DNA of 31,824 nucleotides from contig JBNGIQ010006309.1 of NCBI GenBank assembly GCA_049999765.1, positions 1 to 31,824 of the forward strand, in the 5' to 3' direction. Of this stretch, positions 14,935 through 25,920 are shown one piece after another. The DNA comes from Phaeoceros laevis (taxonomy: Eukaryota; Anthocerotophyta; Anthocerotopsida; Notothyladales). The notes under the pieces were generated by a model that saw only the letters and a list, made by a program, of their open reading frames with translations, had not been told where the DNA came from and did no database searches. Made by a program: the position numbers and the translations under genes. Positions within the stretch are counted from its first letter, which is position 1. Each line of letters starts with the position of its first letter.

Positions 14935-15845
14935 ATGGGTCGGAGCTTTTCCGCTGTGTTCATATCCGATTGTATGTTACGATATGTCCAGGGGAGTCGC
15001 TGTGGGAGCTGTCCTTCCCTCCGACCAAAGGCAGCTCATGACCTTTTGCCCGGGACTTTGCTTGATTGAACTGTACATCTACCACCTGTCAAAGCTGTCA
15101 CTGCCAGTGAGGAAGTGGGTCTTCGAGTTTTGGTTCGCTGTCAGAATGTCCAGTTACGAACTAAAGATGAGTTCCACCAACCCAGGGTCGCAGACTCCCC
15201 TATCCGCCGTTATGGTGCTGTTTTAAATGTCCACGCTGCTGAGATCGGTTTAAGCGAGTGAAAACCGGCTCTCACCGTCCACCACGCCAGTCCTTGACTC
15301 CCCGCCCTTGGACACGCAAGTGACGCAATGCGCTGTTTCCGGCTGTGTCATCACGACATTCTTCCTGGAAGCAACCAATTCTACCCGGAGCCACCAGCAA
15401 GCGCCACGCTACTCACCGCCTCCTTCCTCCAGCGTGTATTTGTTCCTCTCAGCTCGCTACGCAACAGCCATGGCCTTGGTAAGAGGCAATTAGCACATCT
15501 AGTCGGCACCTATGGCTTCCGTGCTTGGCAGGTAGACCGCCGTAATGGCTACTAGGCCGTCCAAGGTCATTCCCGCGTGCAGGGGCAACGAGGCAGATGA
15601 CGGATGGCGGCATTGCAGATGGCGGCAGGAGCTCGCACCGCAGCGGTGAGGTGCTTAGCTGCGTGGTGCTCGTGTTGCAGAATTGGAGAGCTCTGTGGTA
15701 GAGAAGCAGGATCTCTGGATTCTGATAAGTAGGCACCGTATATGCCGCAGAATTTTGCTCAGATACCTCATTTATTGCAGGAGAGAGCGGATGCCTCCTA
15801 CTATGCGGTGTTGGACTCTACAGCTTTTGGTTGTGGTTTGCTAGG
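14935..15845. other. Intergenic between MCM2 and lipase
   Basis: About 0.9 kb. Several small overlapping open frames lack conserved features. A CAG at 15778-15780 just before the lipase frame could be a splice acceptor, so part of this stretch may be a 5' UTR intron of the lipase. I see nothing else. Confidence 0.5.
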
Positions 15846-16796
15846 ATGGGAACTTTGTACAGGTGTGGTTGGAGGGTCATCGTGGTATCTTTAGTCGCTG
15901 CGATGCTAGCTGTGGCAGTTGAGGGGAGACCATTAACCCTGTTCAGGTCCAGGGAATGCGATTACAACAGAACCCTTGCGCTCTATATGGTGGAGTATGC
16001 ATCAGCCGTGTATATACAGGATGAGTTGTCGCTGATGTCCTGGAGTTGTTCCAGGTGTCAAGGTTTGACCAAGGGATTCCAAATCAGGGAATTGATTATA
16101 GATGCGCAGCACTGCCTCCAGGCTTTTGTAGGTGTAGCAGAAGATTTGAAGGCCATCGTGATTGCAGTGCGGGGAACGCAAGAGAGTAGCCTTCAGAACT
16201 GGGCTGAAGACTTGTTCTTCAAGCAACTGGATCTCAATTATCCTGGCGTGACCGATGCCATGGTGCACAGTGGATTCTACACAGCCTATCATAACACTAC
16301 TCTCAGACCAAGCATTCTTGAGGCTGTTCAGACTATTCAGCGGAAAAGAAAGGAATTGAGTTTCATGATAACAGGGCATTCCATGGGGGGAGCTGTGGCC
16401 TCTTTCTGTGCCCTGGACCTGGCTGCCAATTTTGGGCAACAGAACATACAAGTAGTCACTTTTGGACAGCCTCGAATAGGCAACTCTGTGTTTGCCGCAT
16501 ACTTCAGTGCAATGGTACCATCCACTGTTCGCATGACTCATGCCAATGACTTGGTTCCGCATCTGCCTCCCTATTATTCCCTTTTGGCTCAGAAAACTTA
16601 TCACCACTTTGCGACCGAGGTGTGGATATACAGGTTCTCATTCGGGTTACTGAACATGGAGTTTGAACGTATTTGTGATAGCTCTGGGGAAGATCCCAGT
16701 TGCAGTAGGTCAGTCAAGGGAAACAGCATTTCTGACCATTTGGAGTACCTGGGGGTGAAACTGTGCACAGAACTCAGTTCCACATCAAGGTCCTAG
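15846..16796 (+). CDS. Class 3 (fungal-type) triacylglycerol lipase, secretory
   Basis: Single-exon gene of 316 aa starting at the ATG at 15846; the frame is open further 5' but without an ATG. A hydrophobic N-terminal segment (about residues 8-28, ending AVAVEGRP) is a likely signal peptide or anchor. The lipase_3 fold is marked by IVIAVRGTQ, then HSGFYTAYHNT, the nucleophile elbow GHSMGGA with Ser179, VTFGQPRIGN, the acid Asp235 in HANDLVPHLPP, and His298 in SDHLEYLG. The Ser-Asp-His triad is complete, so it should hydrolyse ester bonds of acylglycerols or related lipids. Several Cys residues after the signal peptide (for example CSRC) suggest disulfides outside the cytosol. Substrate and biological role cannot be told from sequence. 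Confidence 0.88.
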   Translation: MGTLYRCGWRVIVVSLVAAMLAVAVEGRPLTLFRSRECDYNRTLALYMVEYASAVYIQDELSLMSWSCSRCQGLTKGFQIRELIIDAQHCLQAFVGVAEDLKAIVIAVRGTQESSLQNWAEDLFFKQLDLNYPGVTDAMVHSGFYTAYHNTTLRPSILEAVQTIQRKRKELSFMITGHSMGGAVASFCALDLAANFGQQNIQVVTFGQPRIGNSVFAAYFSAMVPSTVRMTHANDLVPHLPPYYSLLAQKTYHHFATEVWIYRFSFGLLNMEFERICDSSGEDPSCSRSVKGNSISDHLEYLGVKLCTELSSTSRS

Positions 16797-18182
16797 TTCT
16801 TCACTAGTGCCTGTCTACCCACACAAGAGGTCCAGGCAGGTAGTTGTACATATTGCAATCTACTCGTAGGAAATTTATTTCTGCAAAGGCCTAGACAGTG
16901 TATGAGGTGTCTAAGTCGGCAGAACTGGAAGCACTAACAAAACAGAAATAGTCTGCTTCTAACATTTGGCTCCCTTCATGTTGGCATGTTGGCCAACTTA
17001 ACTTTGTACAGAGTCCCCACGATGGCTATCCTACATCGTCTGCTCTGTGCTGCAGTCAGATGGAGGGATGTAGGGTTGTGAATAACCATGAATGACGCTA
17101 TGCTGCTGGGTGTGGCAAGGTCTACGAGGAAAACCTCAAACTGTGGAGTGAGCTTGCCTGAACGCTCAAATAAGTCGTTTAGACTGTATCTTGAATGAAA
17201 GACCTGGATTTTGCAACGCAAGAAACGAACTTTTCGCCCTTGTCACATGCATCAGGGTTTGGGAATACAGCCCAACGTCTCTCATTCCATTGGTTTTTTG
17301 TGGGTGCGAAGAGGATGAGCCCTTGTCTGCTTCCAGACGACATGACAGACATACCTGAGTCTCACGTTGATTGGCAAGCAGTAGCCAATCAAGGCTCTTC
17401 AGTTTTGTCCCAACTGCAGCTGCAAGCAGTTGGATGCTCAGTAAGACTAGGTTCTTTCATTCTGTTTTTATTGTAGCCACTTGTTTCCAGCCTGCATGTG
17501 TTTGCCAGTTGTTACAGGCTGAGGAGGCAGCGTGGAGGCAGCGTGGATCGCTTGATGTTGATTGCACTCTTGAGTGGAAACATTGCACACATGTAGACAC
17601 CACCTGACGTGCCTGACCATTCATTCCTTTAGTGAATGCAATTTAGGCTGCCACTGTTAGGCCGAAACCATTTGTTACAGAACTTCACCATGGAGAGATC
17701 CTATCCATTCATCACCGTCTTGCAGCCATTGCTGAAGCAAGGTGGCTGAAGCTACCTCGAGATGCATATACGATTATTTCAAACTAGTAAAGACCAGTAG
17801 AGAAATCCTCAACATTTTTCGCGTGACACATATTGACAACAAGAAGTTGGCCTGTTTGTGGGTGCCAGCCTGGCAGCCCTGTCATTTCGGAAGCCAAGGG
17901 GATCCTGCTCCAGCGTGGTTCCGGGCATAGCTAGAATGACATGTGAAGAAAAATTTTGAAGCCTGCTTCCTCCGGTGAGCTGCTGCTCAGCTGCTGTTGT
18001 CAAATGCAAAAACTAAAACAAGCAGACCATTCAACAAAACCAGCTCAACCAGCTCACACCCGCGCGCGCTTTTTATTCGAATTTGCTGTTTAGGGTTCAT
18101 GTGCTTATTTAGCACTGATTCACTGAAGCACTCCGTCTGAGACTCTGAACACGAGCCTGGGAATTGGCCTGCGGCTCTTCCA
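16797..18182. other. Intergenic: lipase 3' UTR to F-box leader
   Basis: About 1.4 kb. It holds one weak two-exon gene candidate (17195-17607), an 11-nt direct duplication of GGCAGCGTGGA near 17526-17547, and a short CG run near 18060 ahead of the first F-box gene. Nothing else is supported. Confidence 0.45.
17195..17607 (+). CDS. Weak candidate: small two-exon protein of unknown function
   Basis: An ATG at 17195 opens 82 codons ending at a plausible donor (TCA|GTAAGA, exon end 17440). An acceptor at 17516-17517 restores the same phase and gives 29 more residues to a TGA at 17605-17607, 111 aa in all. No motif or family is recognised and coding character is marginal. It may equally be non-coding. 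Confidence 0.2.
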
Positions 18183-19643
18183 ATGGACCCGGACGACGAT
18201 ATGGTGATGGCTACGTACGCGCTCCTGGGGAGCCTAGAAGACGGGTCCCTGGTTTCTTCGGACTGCTGTATGAGAAGCCGCATCTGGCAGCGGCTTCCTC
18301 AGGAGCTTGTGGAGAAAATCCTCATCTTTTTGCCTGCAAAGAGCATTTGTCGACAGCGAGTTGTGTCCAGGGATTGGCGGCGTCTGCTTAGCTCTGCCGA
18401 TTTCTTCAGGTCCAAAGAGGTGGTAGCTCCCCTGCCGCCTGTTATTTGCGGCTTAGATCCTTATGGAGTTTACGGTGTGGGTGATTTCCCACCACAGCAC
18501 TGTGTCCCAGTGACTCCTCCCAGGGCATGCCGGTTCGTTTTGTCTTCTGCCGGCAAGGAGTTCTTCAAGTCGATTGCGCTGAATCCGGAAGGAGAAGAGA
18601 TGGATGAGTGGACAATTCACGAGGATGTGGACTCCGGTGACGGCCTTGTTTGTCTTGCCAGCGAAGAAGACCGTTCGCGGGACCTGGTTGTGGCAAATCC
18701 TGCAACCAACATCGACCGCTTGCTACCTAAAGTTCCTGTCCATTTCTTTTGCTTATCAAGGGTAGCGGCAAGGCTGAAGCTCGATGAACCCTATGGGACA
18801 ACTTTCACCCTTTCCTGGCATAGGGATGGGTGCGACGAGACTAGTCTGTTCTGGATGGTGGGAGTTTATTCCTCGGCAACCAACAGCTGGACCGTATGCA
18901 AAGAATTTAGGCCACCTACCGAGAGCGGTCAAATGACGCCGGCAGGGGCACTAGTTTACAATGGCCTGCTCTTCAAACTGCATTCTGCAGAGCATGGTGG
19001 CTACTACTGTGCCTGGTACAGCTTTCACACTGGCAAATTTGTGAGCGCAGGCCAGGCACCGGTCCCACAGGTGGTAGACAGCCAGATGCCGGAGGCTGAT
19101 GTCTATTCTGGGGCAGAATGGGGATTTGTGGAGCATGCGGGGATTGTGTACGTCGTAGCAAGCATCCAGGCTATCTCTACTGAAGTCTTACATAGTTTTG
19201 GAATCTGGAAGCTAGATTTAACCCTCTTGACGTGCGAGCAGGTTGCTGTGACACCCGTAGAAGTACTTGATCAGCTCGGTTTTCCCCTGTTTGATGCATA
19301 TTTGAGGAACAGCTGCGTCGTTGGGGACTTCATTTGTCTTGAGGTATCAACACACTCTGGGACGATGCAGACAGTGCGTGTGCGTAGTACGGGAAGTGGC
19401 TTTAATCATGTCATTGCCTTCCACGTTACGCAGCTGTCGTGGCACGTTCTGTATGTGGAGACTGAGGATGATGATCGTTTGATCCCAATACCGGAAGCTT
19501 CCCGTAGCCAATATGAACGCCGGCGCCTTAGGTTGAGGAGCAGGAAGGCGTGTGAACCATTGCCTTGGAGTTTTCGCCTTGGAGCGCGGAAAGTCCTACC
19601 GTCGTATCCATTGACGAGGCCTAATTTCTATTTCCGTGTGTGA
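18183..19643 (+). CDS. F-box protein, copy 1 (substrate receptor of SCF ubiquitin ligase)
   Basis: Intronless, 486 aa, ATG at 18183. The F-box spans about residues 34-75 (RIWQRLPQELVEKILIFLPA, then a Cys-Arg and Trp-Arg pattern typical of the family) and should bind SKP1. The rest, about 400 aa, carries the pattern of plant F-box-associated or kelch-like domains: YGTTFTLSWH, WMVGVYSSATNSW, ALVYNGLLF, WYSFHTGKF, and FGIWKLDL. This part would select a substrate for ubiquitination; the target is unknown. The C-terminus ends RPNFYFRV, shared in nearly the same form by the other two copies here. Together with the broken copy at 19938 and the intact one at 26575 it forms a local family. No in-frame damage is seen. 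Confidence 0.88.
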   Translation: MDPDDDMVMATYALLGSLEDGSLVSSDCCMRSRIWQRLPQELVEKILIFLPAKSICRQRVVSRDWRRLLSSADFFRSKEVVAPLPPVICGLDPYGVYGVGDFPPQHCVPVTPPRACRFVLSSAGKEFFKSIALNPEGEEMDEWTIHEDVDSGDGLVCLASEEDRSRDLVVANPATNIDRLLPKVPVHFFCLSRVAARLKLDEPYGTTFTLSWHRDGCDETSLFWMVGVYSSATNSWTVCKEFRPPTESGQMTPAGALVYNGLLFKLHSAEHGGYYCAWYSFHTGKFVSAGQAPVPQVVDSQMPEADVYSGAEWGFVEHAGIVYVVASIQAISTEVLHSFGIWKLDLTLLTCEQVAVTPVEVLDQLGFPLFDAYLRNSCVVGDFICLEVSTHSGTMQTVRVRSTGSGFNHVIAFHVTQLSWHVLYVETEDDDRLIPIPEASRSQYERRRLRLRSRKACEPLPWSFRLGARKVLPSYPLTRPNFYFRV

Positions 19644-19937
19644 GCTAGCTGTTTAGTGCTACCAAGAATGGTCTTGTTAGCTAGTGTCAACCGATTGTCA
19701 GGTTGCTTGGACAAACATGAAGGTGCCCCTCTGTCTCCGGTAGGGCATAATTTCAACCAAGCATTTTTGTGTATTGTACTCTAGATGATGGCCTCACCAA
19801 TATCAATTAGTGTGTTCTAAAGTCTAGACTAGACTAGAGATAACGACGTTTCTACATGACCATATCGTTTTTAGGATAATATTGGTGACAAGATTATGAG
19901 AACTTTGCGTCCATGTCCCATGTTTCTACGTACATAA

Positions 19938-21357
19938 CGATACTGCTGTGGAGCTGGTGGCTTACGCGCTCCTAGGGAACCGGGAAGACGGTTCCCAGGT
20001 TGCATCGGGCAAGCATATGAGACCTGACATCTGGCGGTGGCTTTCTCAGGAGCTTTTAGGGGCAATCCTCATCTTCTTGCCTGCAAAGAGCATCTGTCGG
20101 TTGCGAGTTGTGTCTAGGGGATGGCGAACTTTTCTTAGCTCTGCCAATTTCTTGAAGTCCAAAGAGGTGGTGGCTCCCGTGCAGCCTCTCATTCGGAGCT
20201 TTGATCCTCGACCAGGTGAATGGGAATGGGAGGCTGATGCACCACCGCAGTCCTGTGTCCCAGTTATTCCTCCCAACGAGTGCCGGTCGGTTTTTTCTTT
20301 CGTCAGCAAGGCTTTCTTGGATTCGATCCCGCTGGACGAGGAGTGTGAGTCATACAACTGGCAGTTGATGGCGACGTAAACTGTGCAGATGGCCTTCTTT
20401 GTCTCCACGGGGAACTTTCTCACGGTACCTGGTTGTGATCAATCCTGGAACATGCACATTTCGATAGCTGCCTATGATTCCCACGAACTTGGTTTGTGGG
20501 AGGAGGGTGGCACATGTGAAGCTCGATGGAGCCTATGGGACAACGTTCACCCTTCCTGGCATACCTATGGGGGCAAGGATGACAGCATGTTCTGGAAGGT
20601 GGGAGTCTATTCCTCGGCAAGCAACAGGTGGACCATGTGTGAAGAATTTGGGCGACCTGCAGATAGAGATCCACATGTAGGGAGTGCGCTAGTGTACAAT
20701 GGGCTGCTCTTCGGAATGCATTCAACAGGGCCTACTCGTTATTACTGTGGCTGGTACAGCTTCGACAGTGGCAAATTTGTGAGAGCAGGACAGGCAATAT
20801 TTCCACTGATGGTTATCGGTCAAATGGAGGAGGAGAATGTTTATTCTGGGGCAGGATGGGAATTTGTGGAGCATTTGGGGATTGTGTACGTCGTAGCAAG
20901 CATCCAGGGTATCCTCAGTAAATGCACTCATGGGTTTGGAATCTGGGAGCTAGATTTAGCCCACTTCAAGTTTGAGCGGGTTGTTGTGACACCACTTCCG
21001 CAGATTGTACATCTCGGTTTTACCCCGGCTGATGCCTAGTTAGGGAAGGCCTGCGTGATTGGGGACGTCTTCAGAAGTTCAGATATGCACACACTGTACT
21101 ACGGTCCAGGCAGTGCGTGATATGGTTCCTGGCTTGAATCATGTCATTGCCTTCCACGTTCCTCAGCAGTCGTAGCATGTTCTGTATGTGGAGACTGATG
21201 ATGATGATCGTTTGATACCACTACCAGAAGGGTACCACTATGAACCTCTCGAGAAAAGGAAGGGCCGCTATCATTGTCAGTGCCCTTACGCCGTGCAGCC
21301 TGGGCATGCTTACCATCGTCTTCGTTGATGAGGCCTAACTACTACTTCCGTGTGTGA
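19938..21357 (+). pseudogene. Broken F-box gene, copy 2
   Basis: Clearly homologous along its length to the F-box genes at 18183 and 26575: it keeps ELVAYALLGN, the F-box (FLPAKSICRLRVVSRGW), YNGLLFGMHS, FGIWELDL and the terminal RPNYYFRV with its TGA at 21355-21357. It is broken in many places. No ATG precedes the conserved N-terminus (an upstream TAA lies in frame). At least three frameshifts fall between about 20360 and 20560. A leucine codon is TAG at 20465-20467. A conserved tyrosine codon is TAG at 21037-21039. The remaining 3' part is scrambled before the final residues. The 3' flank still resembles those of the intact copies, so it arose by DNA duplication, not retroposition. Confidence 0.88.
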
Positions 21358-21779
21358 ACAATATGAATTTTCCCCTGCACACTTGTGGAAAGACGTCCTT
21401 GTTAGCTACTGTCAGCGTGCTGTCGGATTCCTTGGAGAAATTTGAAGGTGACCGTCTCTGCCTCTAGGAGGACCATGACTTCAAACATTTTTGTGTATTC
21501 GAGTCCTGCCCGAACGTGGTAGGTTAAGAATTAGTGTGGCATACAGGTCTCTCGAGGCAACGCTGGGGAGCTTTGTGTATGCGTCTTCAGATTACTTATG
21601 TGACCCACACCCGACTTAACGGTATTGGTTTTCCACAAGAACCGCTGTGGAAGGACTGAAATCCTTCAATCACGACAAACTAAGTTCAAGTAGTCCACTA
21701 GTAAAAGTTGCAGGCTATCAAGAAACAGAAATCCATGAACTGTTCATTCACACTTTTTCGGTTCAACTATCAGCACTTG

Positions 21780-22250
21780 GTTTCCCACTGCAGAATAGTA
21801 GACCACTGAAGTCCTCTCGGCAGGACCGCTACATTCTTGATCTGATAAAGATAGACTCCAAATTTGAGAAGTTCAATCAAAATCTGGACACCTCTCCTGT
21901 TTTGAGGAATCAGCTCCTTCATGCACTTTTTGAAGAGCTTCAGCGAAAAAATCTTGCCCTTGTTCGTTGTGGCTACCAACTCTGAGGTTAGCTCCTGCAA
22001 TTTACTTTTGAGATCTGCATTTCCTGAGAGTAGACCACCTCTTCCTCAGAAAAGCTGTTTTGTTGTAAGGCATTTTGACGATCTTCAGCTGTTTTGCAAT
22101 TCCATCTCGAAGTTGCTGAACTTCAGCCTGATTCTTCTGCAGGTTCTGCTTCAGGCCATCTGCATCAGTTGTAGCTGCTGCCGGACGTATTTGAGCATCT
22201 CGCTTGTCTTTCAGAGCCTGTTCAAGCTTCAGTAGAAGCCACAACCTCCC
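21780..22250 (-). pseudogene. Fragment of a decayed coiled-coil gene
   Basis: The minus strand reads as coiled coil in successive frames: KLEQALKDKRDAQI and LKQNLQKNQAEVQQLRDG in one, then AEDRQNALQQNSFSEEEV after a one-base shift near 22090, then DLKSKLQELTSELVATTNKG after another. Such a run of compatible segments in three frames is what a frameshifted gene leaves behind. No start, end or family can be named. Introns could explain part of the frame changes, but I see no good donor/acceptor pairs. Confidence 0.45.
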
Positions 22251-22724
22251 ACCAGTCTCCTAAAGCGATGCTCCTGTGGAGTCCTTGTCATTCTTGACAT
22301 CTGACAACATATCTTGATTTGAGCTATTTCAGCCATCAACTTTAATTTCTCCTCGCCGGGCGTTGCTTGTTGGACTGTGGAAGCCTCTTATCTCGTCCGC
22401 AGTTGGCCTGATGAACCGCTTTAGAAGGAGGAAGCGAAAAATTGTGAGCTAGTCTCGAAATAAACCTCTTCTTCCAAGCCCTAGAAAGGAAGAAAGGAAG
22501 AGTATTTTACAAGATTTAGTCAAGTAGATCAGGACGTCCTGAGTTGGAAAGTTGGAACTAGTTGGAAAGTTGGAACTTAGTGAACCGTTAACCACCTCAG
22601 GCTGCCAAGCAGCTGATGCTACACTGTAGGAGATAAGGGGTTATCCCCACCTGCTGTATCTTTGTCTATCTCTGGTGTACAGCCGCTCCAGTCAAGCGTC
22701 CAATCTGGTGGAAGTGGAGCAAGG

Positions 22725-23387
22725 ATGGCTAATGGTATGCGCTTGGCTGCAGGAATGCCCTTGGTGCTTCCGAGCTTGCAGGTCATTGCGGGTGGGGCTG
22801 ATTCGCCCTTGGCTCCCGCTTCCGGCTCTGGCTGCAGGAAGGGATCGCTGGTCACCACTGCCGCGACTAAGCAAGTCGGGGGAGGCACCCAGAGGGTTCA
22901 GGGAGGCACTCAGAAGGTTGCAGGGGCGGGCGGGGGCACTCGGTATGTGGGAGGGAAGAGGGTGAAGGTGCTGCAGGTTGGAGGCGATGCCAAAATCCGG
23001 GACAAGGTCTCTGGGGAGCCTGGCTCGGTGAAGTTGCTGTCGAGGGTGGAGCAGCTGCGCTTGCTGTCGAAGGCAGAGAAGGCCGGTTTGCTTTCACTGG
23101 CTGAAAGCTTGGGCCTAAGCCTCTCTACCATCGAGAGGCTGGGGCTCTTGTCCAAGGCGGAGAGCTTCGGGGTCCTGTCAGCTGCCACAGACCCGGGAAC
23201 GCCGAAGGCGCTGCTCTTTGGGGCATTGGCTCTCTTGGTGGGGGGACCTATCTTTGTCTATCTCGTCCCAGAGAACTCCACTCCTCTGGTTGTCTTGCAG
23301 ATTGTGGTAGCTTTGCTCAGCGTGGTGGGTGGAGCCACGGCCTTCGCTGCTTCCAGTTTTGTGTCCACGCTACAGCGGTCAGACTGA
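22725..23387 (+). CDS. RIQ-like (DUF1118) thylakoid membrane protein
   Basis: 220 aa from the ATG at 22725; the frame is open further 5' and a ggtgtacag acceptor-like site at 22674-22682 leaves room for an upstream exon. The N-terminal 95 residues are Gly/Ala/Val-rich with basic residues, as in chloroplast transit regions, and contain a small repeat ([14 protein letters not shown]). The conserved domain begins at about residue 103: [20 protein letters not shown], then [20 protein letters not shown], then AATDPGTP, followed by two membrane helices (about 163-181 and 188-210) split by VPEN. This is the DUF1118 pattern of Arabidopsis RIQ1 and RIQ2, which tune grana stacking and LHCII organisation and so affect non-photochemical quenching. 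The family call rests on remembered sequence; which paralogue it is cannot be told. GATAAGG at 22632-22638 is an I-box-like element often found in light-regulated promoters. Confidence 0.75.
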   Translation: MANGMRLAAGMPLVLPSLQVIAGGADSPLAPASGSGCRKGSLVTTAATKQVGGGTQRVQGGTQKVAGAGGGTRYVGGKRVKVLQVGGDAKIRDKVSGEPGSVKLLSRVEQLRLLSKAEKAGLLSLAESLGLSLSTIERLGLLSKAESFGVLSAATDPGTPKALLFGALALLVGGPIFVYLVPENSTPLVVLQIVVALLSVVGGATAFAASSFVSTLQRSD

Positions 23388-24559
23388 GGGTTGGCGGGAA
23401 TTGGAGGTGCCGCTTTGTATGATAAACAGCCAAGGTACCTAGCGCAGGTAGTGGCAAGGGCGGGATGATAATTGTTGTGTATATGTCAAAACAACCTTGG
23501 TGTACCTTTCAATGATTCCACAGTGAAATGCGTGGCAATCCGCTCAGACTTGCAATAGGCTAGGTCTGTTTAGCCTGCCTTATCCTACAGGCGAGGGGCT
23601 ACAGAGATCTTGCGTAGGAGGGTGAGGCTCCATGATTGAGCATTTGCCAAGATGTACATCTCTGAAATCGATTCTTTGTACTGTAGGCTATCCTGGTTTC
23701 TCATAAGGATTCATTCTCATCCCGGAACAGGGACATACCTGGTCGGCATGAGGAAGGAATAACTTTATTGAGTGCGTGACACAATGAGGAAAATGATCAT
23801 AATACAGATAACATTACTGGTTTCAAGACAGCTAGCGTTCGGAAAGAAAATTTTTGGGACTTTATAGGCATACGCCTGATCCTCTAGCCTCGCCGTGTTC
23901 ATAGCACTTCGTAGAAGTTCGTACATACTGGGTGCATCTTAAGGCTCATCATTGCTGAAAGCCTGAAGGGCTGTTCATAGAACATGTAGGTATAGTTGCG
24001 AACTATGCCGCACCATCCGCTGACCGGCCGCACCACCTGGGGCATAAAAGAAAGTGGAGAGGGTAGTAGTTAGTAGCGGGATGTAGTTAACTTATAAAGG
24101 GTTCTCCCAGATCCCATTGTTGTCCGTGGCCGGGTCCCAAGTCTTTTTATGGGCTTGCACCGGGCAGCCAGTTAAAACCAGCACCCTTGCGCAAGAACCG
24201 GGGCGGTCTTGTCGCATATGAATTGTGCGTCGCGGATGCCAACCACGTTTTTTTTCGCGGTTGGCATTCGCGATGAACATACTCTTAAAATACTCAGAAT
24301 AATCTCAAAATGGGTAGCCGTAAAACATGGCATCCGCTACCATCCCGCACCAGCGACATCTCTTCATTTTATGTGAAGACCCCTTCGATCGAGGGGTGAG
24401 GGAGCCCTTGCGAGAAAAATTCTCAAAACTGAGGCATTCTGCTCAAAACTATTTATTTCTCGCCGCCACTTACAGGTCCATCGTCACCTCAACGTGGAAA
24501 GCTACAGTCCCCAAGGACCGCACTGTGTAAGTGACATCTGGGGCCGCCCCCATATGTGC
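23388..24559. other. Intergenic between RIQ-like gene and PPR relic
   Basis: About 1.2 kb. The first part should be the 3' UTR of the RIQ-like gene. One GC-rich hairpin is present (24231-24272). No convincing coding region; the 67-codon frame at 24327 has no recognisable content. Confidence 0.5.
24231..24272. repeat. 17-bp near-perfect inverted repeat with T8 loop
   Basis: Arms 24231-24247 and 24256-24272 match at 15 of 17 positions around a loop of eight T. The stem is GC-rich and starts and ends in CGCG. It lies in non-coding DNA. It could be a remnant of a small foldback element or a structured transcript. Confidence 0.75.
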
Positions 24560-25920
24560 CTCAAAAACTGTCTCCTACTAAACTCAGGCCTTCCTGCTCC
24601 ATCCTTGCATACAGTGTGAGCCTGGGGAACGACCAACTGTCAAACACTTGACGTGCATCTTCCCACTGGTCAGATTTGCACACATGTTTAGGAGGCAACT
24701 GCCTAGAACTGTGTCAAGCAGTTGTCATTCCAGAATCCCTGAATGCAGCTGCCTCCTAGCTGCAGATCACCAGCACTTGCACAAGCTTTCAAGTGGCAAA
24801 CATACGTAACACTGTTTGCTGAAATCAGGCCTTCCTGCTCCATACTTGCACACAATGCGAGTGCCTGGGGACCGAGGCCATGCACGAGATACCCATTTAT
24901 CATGGCAGTCCATGTTACGTCATTCCTTGTGGACAGGCTGTCAAACACGTTGCGTGTATCTTCCAACTGGCCACATTTTGCATACATATTTATGAGGCAA
25001 GTGCCAAGTACTGCGTCACCTTAAAGTAGTTCTCTTTTTTACTATCCCTGAATGCAGCTGCCTGCCCTCCTGTAGGGCACCGTACTTGCACACGCTTCAA
25101 GGAGGCAAAGATAGGTAACAGTGTTTGCAAAAATCAGGCATTCCTGCTCCATACTTGCATAAAATGCGAGCGCCTGGGGACCGAGCCCACGCTCAGCATA
25201 CCATTTATCATGCTATTCCATGTTATGTGCATATTCCAACTAGCCACACTTTGCATATCCACAATAATGGCATTCCATGTCACTGCATCCCTTGTGGCCA
25301 TACTCTCAAAAACCCTGCGTGCTTCTTCCAATTCCCCACATTTTGCATCCATGTCCACCAGGCAGTTGCAAACAAAAGAGTTATGCTGATTGCCACTCTC
25401 CAACACATCAGCGTGCAGCTGCCTACCAGATTCCACATCTTCAGCTCTTACACAAGCTTGCAGGGCAGCGACATAAATGTGACAATTGGGCTCCAAACTT
25501 GATCCACGCAACATATGGTACAGTCGGATGGCCTCACTAGGTTTCCCCTGTGCAGCATGTGCAGATATAATAGAGAACCACATGAAGACTGATGGCCACC
25601 TGTAACCGGCCTTGACAATAGATGGTTTCCCAAAAATGCATTAGATCCGTACCCAAGCTTGAAAGTGAGATCATCAAGTCATGAAGACGGGAGAGCAGGC
25701 GCTCTTCCTGTTCGTCCTGCAGTCCCACCACAAAGTAGGGTCCAAGAAATACTGACTCCAACAAGTGTTGCCGTTCTACTGCCCTGCTATTGTCCGGTAT
25801 GCCTATCTTAGCTGCTAAGCAACTGGAGGGCACGAATGTTTGGCTTGTGTAAATCCATTGCCTCGGAGGCACATTCAAACGCCGCTCCAGCTCCAGGCTG
25901 TGCCCCCCAGCTGCGTCCAA
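24560..25920 (-). pseudogene. Degenerate PLS-class PPR gene (relic A)
   Basis: Minus-strand PPR modules are recognisable from about 25690 down to about 24570: MYAKCGQLEDTRNVFDSL, RQLHADVLESG, MATRDAVTWNAI and others. The N-terminal part (about 25690-25560) aligns with the start of the PPR array at 31074 (HDLMISL, then SNAFLGNH in a shifted frame) but has small insertions and a deletion of roughly 60 nt. The frame is then lost several times, stop codons interrupt it, and whole modules are shortened near 24600. Repeat spacing is 310 bp between the module landmarks at 24826 and 25136, and 242 bp between 24584 and 24826. No DYW domain follows. At the codon where the 31-kb array has TGA, this copy keeps TGG. 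When whole, such proteins bind organelle RNA. Confidence 0.82.

Noticed and set aside
24327-24530. 67-codon plus-strand frame
   Set aside because: No family resemblance, no supporting context, length compatible with chance.
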